The position numbers and the translations under genes were made by a program. Shown piece by piece: positions 49,242 through 58,529 of a stretch of DNA of 64,000 bases. The notes below the pieces were generated by a model. The model did no database searches and was not told the DNA's origin. It saw only the letters and a list, made by a program, of their open reading frames with translations. The stretch is from Meira nashicola (lineage: Eukaryota; Basidiomycota; Exobasidiomycetes; Exobasidiales; Brachybasidiaceae): the NCBI GenBank assembly GCA_001600355.1, contig BCJU01000004.1:62001-126000 (forward strand), in the 5' to 3' direction. Position 1 is the stretch's first letter, and each line of letters begins with the position of its first letter.

Positions 49242-50828
49242 ATGACCGAATCGATAGATCATCCAATCATCGTGGGCGTGGCAGATTTAAAGAATACAAA
49301 AAAGGAAATAAGAGAAGATGGAGCTGATGAACCTTTATCGTTGATATTGCAAGTGATTGAATCTGCTTTGGTTGATACAGGATTATCTACAGAAAAAGCA
49401 AAAGAACTTCAACGAAATATTGATAGCATCTCTGTAGTAAAACCATGGTCCTGGCCTTATCCTGATTTAGCAGCAACTTTATCAGAAAAGGTTGCTATTG
49501 AACAAAAAAAAGGATGTTACAAATACGTAAGTCCACATGGAGGAAATCAACCTGCAAAATTACTCGATGAAGCTTGTCAAAGGATAGCACATGGAAAGAC
49601 AAAAGTTGCTTTATTGACAGGAGGAGAAGCTTTAGACTCTTTGGCCGGATATATGAAAGCAGGTCAGTTACCACCTCCAGGTTGGACAACAGTTGATTTC
49701 GAAGCATTCGCTGCAGAAGGATTACGACCTCCTTCTGGTGATACATTAGAGGGTATACATGGCTTGGGAGCACCTATTCAAGTTTATGCTTTATATGAGA
49801 ACGCTTTTCGTGCAAAACTTGGTCAATCGTTTGCCGATAATCATGATGAATCAGCTCAAATGTATGCCGAATTCGCACAAGTTTCAGCCCAAAATCCTAA
49901 TTCTTGGCATTATGGACATGCGGATTCCAAAGAGACAATTGGAACAATAACAAAGAGTAACCGACCAATCTGTTTGCCATACACCAAACTCATGTGCGCA
50001 TTCAATCAAGTTAATATTGCAGGAGCATGTTTTATCACTTCAACTTCTTATGCTAAAGAACTTGGAATTCCACAATCGAAATGGATTTACGTAAAAGGTG
50101 GTGCAGGAATTGCGGAGAGTGAAGAATTTTACCTAAGAACTTCATACGATCATAGTCCAGCGATCAAACAATCGATAGATGCAGCATTAAAGGTGGCAAA
50201 GTTGAACAAAGATGAAATTGATCTTTATGATTTTTATTCATGCTTTCCTATCGTTCCCAAATTGGCAGCTCATCATTTGAACATACCCACCTCTAATCCG
50301 CCAAAACCGATCACATTATTGGGTGGCTTAACATCTTTTGGAGGCGCAGGAAATAATTATTCCATGCATGCAATCACAGAGATGACACGACAACTTCGTA
50401 ACAAAGATTCAAAGAAGAAGAATGGACTTGTACTGGCAAATGGAGGTGTATTATCGTATCAACACGTAGTCATCCTATCCCACGAATCACGCAAAGAACA
50501 ATATCCTTCTCAACATGCATTACCCGAACATTGTGAAGAATTACAAAAGAGCAACTTTGACAACATCGCACCCGCAGGAGAAGCAACGATTGAAGCATAC
50601 ACGATCGATTATTCGAGAAAAGGAACGCCTAAACGTGGTCATGTGATCGGAAGATTGAATGCAAATGGAAATCGATTCATTGCAAATCATGCGGATGATC
50701 ATACATTGAGAATACTTGCCGATATGTCAAATGGCGAAATAGTTGGTCGTAAAGGTCGTGTATTTCAAAATAAAGAAGAAGATGAAAGGCAAAATTTGTT
50801 CACTTTGACTGGAGAACAAAAGATGTAG
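49242..50828 (+). CDS. Thiolase-like acetyl-CoA acetyltransferase family protein
   Basis: About 528 residues from ATG 49242. The N-terminal half follows thiolase folds (PIIVGVADLKNT, VALLTGGEALDS) and the C-terminal half has the conserved LYDFYSCFPIVPKLAAHHL and LLGGLTSFGGAGNNYSMHAI, equivalent to the thiolase GGNxxxxG-type active-site loop. After residue ~440 comes an additional C-terminal domain (GEATIEAYTIDYSR...GHVIGRLNANG), as in the SCP2-thiolase-like 'type 1 additional domain' group. At the position of the usual nucleophilic cysteine the sequence reads SPHGGNQPAKLL, so a classical two-cysteine mechanism looks unlikely. Upstream in-frame residues from 49083 lack similarity. Confidence 0.85.
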   Translation: MTESIDHPIIVGVADLKNTKKEIREDGADEPLSLILQVIESALVDTGLSTEKAKELQRNIDSISVVKPWSWPYPDLAATLSEKVAIEQKKGCYKYVSPHGGNQPAKLLDEACQRIAHGKTKVALLTGGEALDSLAGYMKAGQLPPPGWTTVDFEAFAAEGLRPPSGDTLEGIHGLGAPIQVYALYENAFRAKLGQSFADNHDESAQMYAEFAQVSAQNPNSWHYGHADSKETIGTITKSNRPICLPYTKLMCAFNQVNIAGACFITSTSYAKELGIPQSKWIYVKGGAGIAESEEFYLRTSYDHSPAIKQSIDAALKVAKLNKDEIDLYDFYSCFPIVPKLAAHHLNIPTSNPPKPITLLGGLTSFGGAGNNYSMHAITEMTRQLRNKDSKKKNGLVLANGGVLSYQHVVILSHESRKEQYPSQHALPEHCEELQKSNFDNIAPAGEATIEAYTIDYSRKGTPKRGHVIGRLNANGNRFIANHADDHTLRILADMSNGEIVGRKGRVFQNKEEDERQNLFTLTGEQKM

Positions 50829-51018
50829 AAATTGACATTCGAATGATATACAGTTATAGAGTAGTTTGTGGATGTGTTTGAGGCTTACAACATGAGAGAT
50901 GCGCACGCAATTCCCTTTCGGACTACTTACGCCCTTTCCAAAGCCGACGCCGGCGCATAAAATATGAAAGCACACAATTAATTTCCCTTTCCGTCCCGAC
51001 CACCAACATGCTGTAACA

Positions 51019-52171
51019 ATGTTTGAACTTTTCCCAATTCCTCAATCTGAAACAAAAAGTTCATATGCTGAAGCTGCAATGAAGTTGGTGTTTGATAATT
51101 TCTACATCATCTTTAATACTGCTGCTTTTGCTGTTGCTCTTTATGGTTCTCTTGTTCCTCTATTTTTTGGCATGATCATTGCTTCCACCAAACAACAACG
51201 TCAATCTCCCATCTTTCGATTTCTCGTCTTAGCCTTCATTTTAGGGACTCTTCTTTTCATATTGATTATGATCATGTGCGGATTATTGATAAAAGGCGAA
51301 AATCCAATCTCAAGCGATTCACTTCTTGCTTCAATCATTGGATCACAACTACTTGCCTATCTTTGTTGTCTTACATTGGATCTTTGTTTGGCAGCAAAGA
51401 TGAAAAGTTATTTCCCTTCAAGCTTATACTCAAGGAAATACAGCTTTCTCATCTTGTCACCTTTGTTGATTCTTTCAATCGCCCGTTTGATAGACGCCTG
51501 CGTCATGATCGCATGGTATTCGAAAGAAAAGGCTACCATGAATATGAAAATCTTTATTGCGTATGCCGTAGAGCAGGTCAGAACGTTACAATCGAACAGC
51601 ATACAATGCGTTTACAATGACTTACCATTCGCTTCCTCCCCACTTCACAGTGCCTGCATGCTATATCGAATTTCTATTGTACAGTGATCATGTTGCATAA
51701 AACATTGAAACTGTATAAAAGTACGAAACGATTGTCGGGAAGCAATACACTAAATGTTCGATTGAAATTCGTCATTCAAGCAACTTCGATGACTTTCTTG
51801 CCTTCAACGTTGGTATCAATATCACTCGCTGTTTGTTCAGTGATTATGTGTATAAAATCCGGTCAAGTTTTACCAATCGTGCTCTACTTGGGTTTAATTC
51901 AAACATTCATCGAATGTAAGTGGTGGCTGATGTTAGTCATAGCAAACAATTCCTGATTCCTTTTTCTCCAGACTTCTTTGCAGTGTTGGCAATCGAATGG
52001 AGTACGATTCACGATACAAGAACAACCCTCAATAATGGCACACATGCCGAGCCTAAACCTGACAAAGACCCACAGCACAAGAGCTTGATTGATTGGATTT
52101 CAGAGCCATGCGAGGTGCTTAAAACAAGTCAATACAACGAAGGGGAGAATCGATACAATTCCATTTATTGA
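51019..52171 (+). CDS. Unknown multi-pass membrane protein, three exons
   Basis: 340 residues from exons 51019-51576, 51651-51915 and 51972-52171. Intron 1 (74 bp, GTCAGA...CACAG) and intron 2 (56 bp, GTAAGT...TCCAG) join hydrophobic segments in frame. About seven membrane segments are visible: FNTAAFAVALYGSLVPLFFGMII, FLVLAFILGTLLFILIMIMCG, IIGSQLLAYLCCLTLDLCLAA, FLILSPLLILSIARLIDACVM, AISNFYCTVIML region, FLPSTLVSISLAVCSVIM and LPIVLYLGLIQTFIEYFFAVL. A hydrophilic C-terminal tail of ~55 residues follows. Seven segments with a soluble tail recall basidiomycete receptor-like integral membrane proteins, but no family is recognised. The first donor is less certain; GTAGAG six bases earlier would also keep the frame. 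Convergent with the mpaB-like gene (stops 11 bp apart). Confidence 0.72.
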
Positions 52172-52182
52172 AAAAGTGAACA

Positions 52183-54528
52183 TCAGCTAAGATGCGCAAA
52201 AAGTGCGGGTGCATATTGTTGTACAAATTGATGAGAATGAGAGGTAAAGAGGTGAATTGCTTCTTGTCCATGCGTTTGAACAAGAAAGATGGAAAGATGA
52301 AGTATATATGCAAATACGCCAACAAAAATCAAACCTGCTACCATGGATACAAAGATCATTTCGCTCATGATTCTCCAATAATTTTTCATAATTCGTTTTC
52401 CCGCACTTGGATCCAAGAAATAAGGTGAATAAGTATCATCGTGTGTACCATCACGAGAAGTTGCAAATGATGTACGTTTACCTTGGCTGCACCAAACGAC
52501 CACTCGTCGAATCAATTCAACCCACATGGTACGCAATTCGACACTCCATGATCGACGTGGATAATAAGAACCAAAAAGGACAGGAAATCCGAGGATGAAT
52601 AATCGGAATCGCATAGTGAGATATTGCATAGTTGTTGTTCTGGGCAAACAAGTTGCATTTGCTAGACCTGGACCCAATAAGAACCTGGCAATTGCACATA
52701 ATGTTGCAAACGTCATCTTTCCTGGTGGTCGATTAGCAACTGACCAAAGTAGTGGCAGAGCAGGGCCTTGATCAAAATCGAATCGTGAAGCGAGATTTGC
52801 CATACTTTGCAACAATTCTGGACTCATTTGAACTTGTTGATTAGAATCTTGCATTAAGGAAGGTCCAAAAGCGCTTGGAATACTTGGCGGTGGGATGGAA
52901 GAACTATCTGTCAAACCGGCAAACGGTAAAAAGTGATGAGAAGAGATGCAAGAGAATGTACGTTCTGCTGAATGAATATCACGGAAATGACGTCTTAATA
53001 GTCGAGGTTCTATGCCCATGTAGAATCCAACATGTCTCCAAAAAGCGCATATATCCTGCCTTTCTTGCTGTGTAGGTGTCAAACCGAGACGTTGTAATGC
53101 CCATAGAGGTGCAACACTAAAAGCACAAAGGGTTGCCAGCAAATCTTCTTGATTGATAGCCAATCCTGATTTGGCGGAAGAATAAGTACCATTTTCACCA
53201 GTACTTCCATTCAATCTCTTACGAACACTTGTATGCAAGAATCGAACACGACAACAAGCCAGCCAACCCTTTCCGCCTGTATTGAGCAAATCTTGAGCGG
53301 ACATGCTCTCTTTGTCTTCCTTACTGACTTGAGGCGATGGTGGTACGAGAGATTCGGGTGTTTCGTTTAAATCAAGCAAGAAAGTCATCGTTTCCAATAA
53401 TCGTCTATATGTTCTATCCGAAGTGGCAGGACTGGGAACGTCTAATTTTCCCAACACTTGCGAGGTGAAATTTGCCTTTTGCGAATTCTGTGGCGCCAAT
53501 CGATCTTGAATCTCACTTCTTCCTTTTTCGACATATTCGTGCAAACGTTGAAGTAATGCATCTTCTTCCTTATCTTCCACTTTACGTTTCTTACGTGGAG
53601 CTACAAGATAGCTGGTGGATTTGAGCACGTCAACAATTCGTGGACTTGCAAATCCACCTGCTAAACCGACAAGCAAAAGACCAACGCTCATATTAGGACC
53701 ATATCGATGAAATGCAGTTCGAGCACGTTGCAATACGTTTGCTTCTTCTTGTTGAATTTTGCGAACTTGCTCTTCTGTCCATCGCGATTCAATCTTTTCA
53801 TCCGTTGTAGGTGTCCAGCTTGGTTCATTGGCGAGACTGATATCTGCTTTACCATATCCCATTCGTTTGACTTCTTCTTGGGTGAGTAAATCATTTTCAA
53901 GGTACCATTGCAAGCTCAAGGCTCCACATCCTACCGGTGGACGACGTGAGACAGCTTTCCAGAATTGGGAAACTTTGTCTTCTGGGTGATTGTCTTCTTT
54001 GTCATTTAAGATATGCATAGCAACTCGTTCCATTGTATCATGATGTTTGGCTTGTTCTTTTGGTTGATTTGCAAAAGAATCCAAAACATTTTCTGAAATT
54101 GGATCACCAAGGTTACGCATAGCTTCTAAAGCTGCCATATCGATACAATCTTTATTCCATTCGAACACACGATCCCAAGCATAAATCAAATCACCATCTT
54201 TTGGTCTTTCACCATTTGCCCAATCGATTTGATGATCATATATGATCCGTTTACTTAGCCCCCAAGGTGTTGTTCCGCGTTTGATCGCATGAATGGTCCA
54301 ATCCAATCGAGCAAAGAGATGACTTGTGAATGAAAGCGTTGAAGCTCGAGGTTGGGGAAAAGGTGAGTCGGAGAAAAGAAAGAGAATCGCATGAGGTTTT
54401 CCTGGGATAAGATTTGGATGAAGGAGGTAATATGTGATTGTGATTATTAGTGGAGATGTCAGAATGATTGCCAGATAAGGATATCTTGCAATAAATCCTA
54501 AAGTTGTTAAAATAATGTCGTTAATCAT
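52183..54528 (-). CDS. mpaB/latex-clearing-protein-like oxygenase (DUF2236), long form
   Basis: 781 residues. N-terminal membrane segment (YLAIILTSPLIITITYYLL), a ~330-residue region with an acidic/basic low-complexity insert around residues 275-315, then the family core: GWLACCRVRFLHTSVRKRL with the probable haem-binding histidine near residue 432, INQEDLLATLCAFSVAPLWALQRLGL and FWRHVGFYMGI. A second membrane segment lies near the C-terminus (EMIFVSMVAGLIFVGVFAYIL). The family (ER-bound oxygenase mpaB and rubber oxygenase Lcp) cleaves C=C bonds of prenyl chains; here that reaction is inferred. The protein is much longer than the usual 400-450 residues. Single exon. Confidence 0.85.
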   Translation of the reverse strand: MINDIILTTLGFIARYPYLAIILTSPLIITITYYLLHPNLIPGKPHAILFLFSDSPFPQPRASTLSFTSHLFARLDWTIHAIKRGTTPWGLSKRIIYDHQIDWANGERPKDGDLIYAWDRVFEWNKDCIDMAALEAMRNLGDPISENVLDSFANQPKEQAKHHDTMERVAMHILNDKEDNHPEDKVSQFWKAVSRRPPVGCGALSLQWYLENDLLTQEEVKRMGYGKADISLANEPSWTPTTDEKIESRWTEEQVRKIQQEEANVLQRARTAFHRYGPNMSVGLLLVGLAGGFASPRIVDVLKSTSYLVAPRKKRKVEDKEEDALLQRLHEYVEKGRSEIQDRLAPQNSQKANFTSQVLGKLDVPSPATSDRTYRRLLETMTFLLDLNETPESLVPPSPQVSKEDKESMSAQDLLNTGGKGWLACCRVRFLHTSVRKRLNGSTGENGTYSSAKSGLAINQEDLLATLCAFSVAPLWALQRLGLTPTQQERQDICAFWRHVGFYMGIEPRLLRRHFRDIHSAERTFSCISSHHFLPFAGLTDSSSIPPPSIPSAFGPSLMQDSNQQVQMSPELLQSMANLASRFDFDQGPALPLLWSVANRPPGKMTFATLCAIARFLLGPGLANATCLPRTTTMQYLTMRFRLFILGFPVLFGSYYPRRSWSVELRTMWVELIRRVVVWCSQGKRTSFATSRDGTHDDTYSPYFLDPSAGKRIMKNYWRIMSEMIFVSMVAGLIFVGVFAYILHLSIFLVQTHGQEAIHLFTSHSHQFVQQYAPALFAHLS

Positions 54529-55840
54529 TTTTGCGTTATTTTCATTCGTATTCGTTTTTTGTGCGAAAATTGTCGTCTATTTATACCTTTTTGATAAAGT
54601 CTATATATCGTTGAAACATCGCTTATTCCTGCTCGCTAGATCATTGCGGGATTGATGATAGTGATGGTCAAACAATGATTGGAATGATGATCAAATCGGT
54701 TCTCGGAAGTTGATTAGGTCAAATATCCAAAAGGCAATATACCAGTGTAAATTTTATTAACCCGTTGCTGACAAAAAATATAGTTCTATAGGGAAGCCAA
54801 TTTCTCGGAAATGAAAATTGTTAATTGTGGAGTATTCCGAGCCAAATTTTACTTTTATTTTGGTTTGCTTAACGCGATCCGCTAAAAGGTTTACTACCGG
54901 TAATGCATTGGCCTGTCAAAATCGCTTACATACTTTATTCTCTAAAGCTTAGGAACATCATATAAATCCCGATATCCGGACACTATTAAAAAAATGTTTC
55001 GAAGTCAATCATGGCTTTTAAAAGTTCATACATTGACAATATATATATATCCACGGAGAACGGGATTTAAGCAGAAGTATTGTTTCTTCTGCAGCTCCAA
55101 TTATATAATCATCACATAAGCTGACATAAACTTGATTATTGTGTTTTGAGTTGCTTTCATATTCGGCTTATTTATAGCGTACTCGGCTTTGTTTTCGGGT
55201 TAAAAGTCTCCCAACAATTCATTCAATTGTGTACCTGTACCTTAAAATAAATTGATTGCTTGCTTGCTTATGAGAACGTGGGTGAATGATCTCTTACAAC
55301 TCTGTAAATTATAGCTTTGTTTGAAAGAACAACATTGACCCCGCAAACGGATGTTCTCGAATGAAAGCCGAAAAGAAGCCCGTAAGAAGCAAGGCAGAAT
55401 ATCACTATCACGCACGCATGCAGCGCGAACGACGTGTGTATAAACAGAGAAACCAAGGTACAAGGCAGAAACAAACCTTTGGCGCAGCGCAGCTCTACGA
55501 CTTTTGCATAAAACACAATGTGGGGATCATGTATGTCAATCAATTCCCACAAAGAACCCGTCCGAATTGCCATTGCATACAAATATGAAGAACACAGAAA
55601 TATTGACTTATCGAATGATTCTTGTTTACCGTGATTCGGTTCCGTGCATGCAGGCACAAATTGGACAATGTATGTAGTCTAGTTGTTTGTGAAAGAAATG
55701 CAAGATTTAGCTTCTATAAAGATTGTTTCATGGGAAAATGTCATTTGGTTGAATTTGAAAATGAAAATGATATAAATTAGGCCTCTCTTTTTATGAATCG
55801 AAACTCCTCTTCACATTCCTACCCCCCCTTCTATACAAAG
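54529..55840. other. Large intergenic region
   Basis: 1.3 kb between the mpaB-like gene (minus) and the FAD-linked oxidase (plus), carrying both promoters. It contains AT runs (ATATATATAT near 55040) and a CpG-dense GGCGCAGCGCAGC near 55481-55493. Short ORFs look random. Confidence 0.5.
55771..55777 (+). promoter_or_regulatory. TATA-like box of FAD-linked oxidase
   Basis: TATAAAT, 63 bp before the ATG at 55841, followed by a pyrimidine-rich leader. Confidence 0.45.
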
Positions 55841-57706
55841 ATGAAATCATCATCAACAATTTTCTCTTTGATCGCTATCATTGCAATCTTTTCATCTGTA
55901 GTAGTTCAAGCTAATCCATCAAAAAGACAAGGTACAAAAGTGTATTGTACACCTACACAATCATGTTGGCCAAATCAAAGTGATTGGACAAGTTTTAATT
56001 CAAGTATAAATGGAAATTTGATTCAAGTAACACCTTGGCAAAGTCCATGTTATGTTAAACCAAATGGATTTCAACAACCTGCTTGTCAAGCAGTTCGATT
56101 GAATTATTTTGATGGTAAAACACGTTCAGATCAAATTGGTGCAACTCAATTAGATAATTGGTCACGTTGTGTAACGAATGCAGGTTTAGTAGGTCAATGT
56201 AGTTTAACTGCTTCTTTAACCGGACAAATCAATCCACTTCCAGTTACAGATTCTACATGTCAATTAGGTAGACTTTCACCTTATGGAGTTAACGTTCAAA
56301 CGAATCAAGATGTTGTTCAAGCTTTACAGTTTGCTAAAAAATTCAATATAAAAGTCGTTATTAAGAATACAGGTCATGAGTATTTAGGTAGAAGTACTGC
56401 TTTGGATTCATTAATGATTTGGACGCATAACCTTCAATCAACTTCTTTTCAACCTAATTGGCAAGGAACAGGAAAGGATGCAATGGTTTTAGGTGCAGGT
56501 GTTAGTGCAGATCAAGCTTATACAGCGGCAGGAAATGCAGGAAGATCTATCACTTTGGGCGCGTATAGTAGCGTAGGTGTCGCGGGTGGATTTGCAATGG
56601 GCGGCGGTCATGGACCTTTAGGACCAAAGTATGGTTTAGCAGTTGATAATATTTTACAATATACAATCGTAACAGCAGACGGTCAAATAAGAAATGCAAA
56701 CGCAAATCAAAATTCAGACTTATTTTGGGCATTAAGAGGTGGCGGAGGTGGTACATGGGGAGTAGTAACAGAAACAATCTATGAAGTTCATCCTTCAACA
56801 CCAATGATTAGTGTAATTTATAATGTTACTCTCTCACCACTTTTACTTGCAGCTCCTCAAGCAAAACAACAAGCTGCTTATGCAGAATTAATAAGCAAAA
56901 TGGCAGAATATCAATTGAATTGGACTTTAACAGGATGGTCAGGATATACTTTTATTTCAACTCCTTCAACAACATTTGCACAATTTTTACCAAGTAGTGA
57001 TTTGGTTACTGCTAAGAATAGTATGGCAGGTATGATTGAATATTTTACAACAAGTTCAAACTTTGTTTCCGTTCCAGTTGCTCCTTTTGTTTTATTACCA
57101 AATTATGAAACATGGAGAAGGACATTTTTGAGTAATGGTGCTGGAAATACACCGGTTGCATATAGTGAACGTCTTGCATCACGTTTAATACCTTATTCTG
57201 CCATGAATACCACTACAGAGCAACAGCGATTAGGAAACGTTGTTGCAGAAGCAATGTTTGCAAATAGAGGAAGTAGTTTAGGATCACAAGAATCAGCAAG
57301 AGCTCAAAGTCCATTACAAATTTATTCAACCGGTCCACCACCAACTGCATTTGGTGGACCTTCAGGTTCATCAACAGGAGTGAATACAGCTTGGCGTTCA
57401 TCTTTATGGGAAGTTGTTGTTGCATCTGCATGGACGAATGAATTAACACAATCAAATAGAAATTTACTAGCAAAACAAACAAGTCAATCTGCAAATGGAT
57501 TACGTAAATATGGTACTGGAACATACTTTAGCGAATCGGATGTTTTAGAACAAAATTGGCAACAAGCTTTCTTTGGTGATAATTACAATAAACTCGTTAA
57601 AATTAAACAAAAGTATGATCCTGATAACATCTTTGTAGTTTGGAAAGGAATTGGTTTTCAAGGTCAAGAAAATCAAGCGGCATTTGCATGTTATCAACAA
57701 GCATGA
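55841..57706 (+). CDS. Secreted FAD-linked oxidoreductase (berberine-bridge-like, VAO family)
   Basis: About 621 residues from ATG 55841, which opens a signal peptide (MKSSSTIFSLIAIIAIFSSVVVQA) followed by a KR processing site. FAD-binding_4 (PCMH) motifs: VVIKNTGHEYLGRS, in which His179 is the expected 8-alpha-histidyl FAD ligand, VLGAGVSADQAY, and GVAGGFAMGGGHGPLGPKYGLAVDN. The BBE C-terminal domain ends with KLVKIKQKYDPDNIFVVWKGIG. At the site where bicovalent members have the second FAD ligand (Cys in a CPTVGVAGG-like motif) this protein has Tyr242 (AYSSVGVAGG), so single covalent attachment is likely. It probably oxidises sugars, phenolics or a cluster metabolite outside the cell or in the secretory route. 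Confidence 0.92.
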   Translation: MKSSSTIFSLIAIIAIFSSVVVQANPSKRQGTKVYCTPTQSCWPNQSDWTSFNSSINGNLIQVTPWQSPCYVKPNGFQQPACQAVRLNYFDGKTRSDQIGATQLDNWSRCVTNAGLVGQCSLTASLTGQINPLPVTDSTCQLGRLSPYGVNVQTNQDVVQALQFAKKFNIKVVIKNTGHEYLGRSTALDSLMIWTHNLQSTSFQPNWQGTGKDAMVLGAGVSADQAYTAAGNAGRSITLGAYSSVGVAGGFAMGGGHGPLGPKYGLAVDNILQYTIVTADGQIRNANANQNSDLFWALRGGGGGTWGVVTETIYEVHPSTPMISVIYNVTLSPLLLAAPQAKQQAAYAELISKMAEYQLNWTLTGWSGYTFISTPSTTFAQFLPSSDLVTAKNSMAGMIEYFTTSSNFVSVPVAPFVLLPNYETWRRTFLSNGAGNTPVAYSERLASRLIPYSAMNTTTEQQRLGNVVAEAMFANRGSSLGSQESARAQSPLQIYSTGPPPTAFGGPSGSSTGVNTAWRSSLWEVVVASAWTNELTQSNRNLLAKQTSQSANGLRKYGTGTYFSESDVLEQNWQQAFFGDNYNKLVKIKQKYDPDNIFVVWKGIGFQGQENQAAFACYQQA

Positions 57707-58529
57707 ATGTATGCACTCATAAAACACCGGCGAATTTCAAAGACCCTCTTACCGCCGGTTGCCGAAAAAATACTTACATAGATCATGAATGTATGGTAAT
57801 TATGCGTTTCATTTGCGAGACACGGGAAAAGATTTGACCGGATGCGAGTAAGATGTGTGTATATGATGATGGTAAAGCAGAATTAGGTGTTTTCTTTTTT
57901 AGCGTAAACGATTTGGCACACGTATAAGCAGACAAAAATGGCAACGCGTTCAATCTTATTCACTCACGGTGGATTATGTCAATTATTTTTAGCGTTCTTT
58001 TTCACCAAAAACGGGAATTAGCGTATTTTACGTTCTGTAATGATGATCAAAACAACATTATTATATGATTTGCATTGGCACGCATTCGTACATATGTTGA
58101 AACTCTATTTTCCGAAAGTCAAATTGAGTGCCTGCATACGGTGGTTAGTGCTTATTGTGGACTCTGGGGTAGATGATTAATGAATAGATCATGCAAAAGA
58201 TGTTCTACTTGGAAATAAAAAAAAGTTAGACTTTCATGATCAAAACTGTGCATTTTAGCAATAAACGTCAAATCAACTCTGAGATAAGATCTCCGAATGC
58301 GTGCAGCAATACAATTAAGTGTTCTTTAGAGAAGATAGTCTGTCTAGTCAACTTTCCCAAAAAAGAGTTTCGCTTCCTGTCAAAAATATAGATGAATACA
58401 GATCTAAGAACCCTGAAAACATATATAAATCCCCGATTTCTTTCCCAACATATCTTTTTTAACACCATTATTTCCCCTACACTTCCCATCATCAATTCAA
58501 TTCCCGTTCTCCCCTTTTTATCAAACAAG
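57707..58529. other. Large intergenic region
   Basis: 823 bp containing three TTAGCG-type sites (TTTAGCG at 57898-57904 and 57988-57994, and TTAGCG near 58018-58023) and the promoter of the repeat-containing secreted protein. No gene. Confidence 0.5.
58422..58429 (+). promoter_or_regulatory. TATA-like box of repeat-containing secreted protein
   Basis: TATATAAA, 100 bp before the ATG at 58530, followed by a long pyrimidine-rich leader, a pattern seen in highly expressed fungal genes. Confidence 0.45.

Noticed and set aside
55268..55657. Minus-strand ORF of 129 codons
   Set aside because: Composition resembles random intergenic DNA (many Cys/His/Phe), with no recognisable domain.
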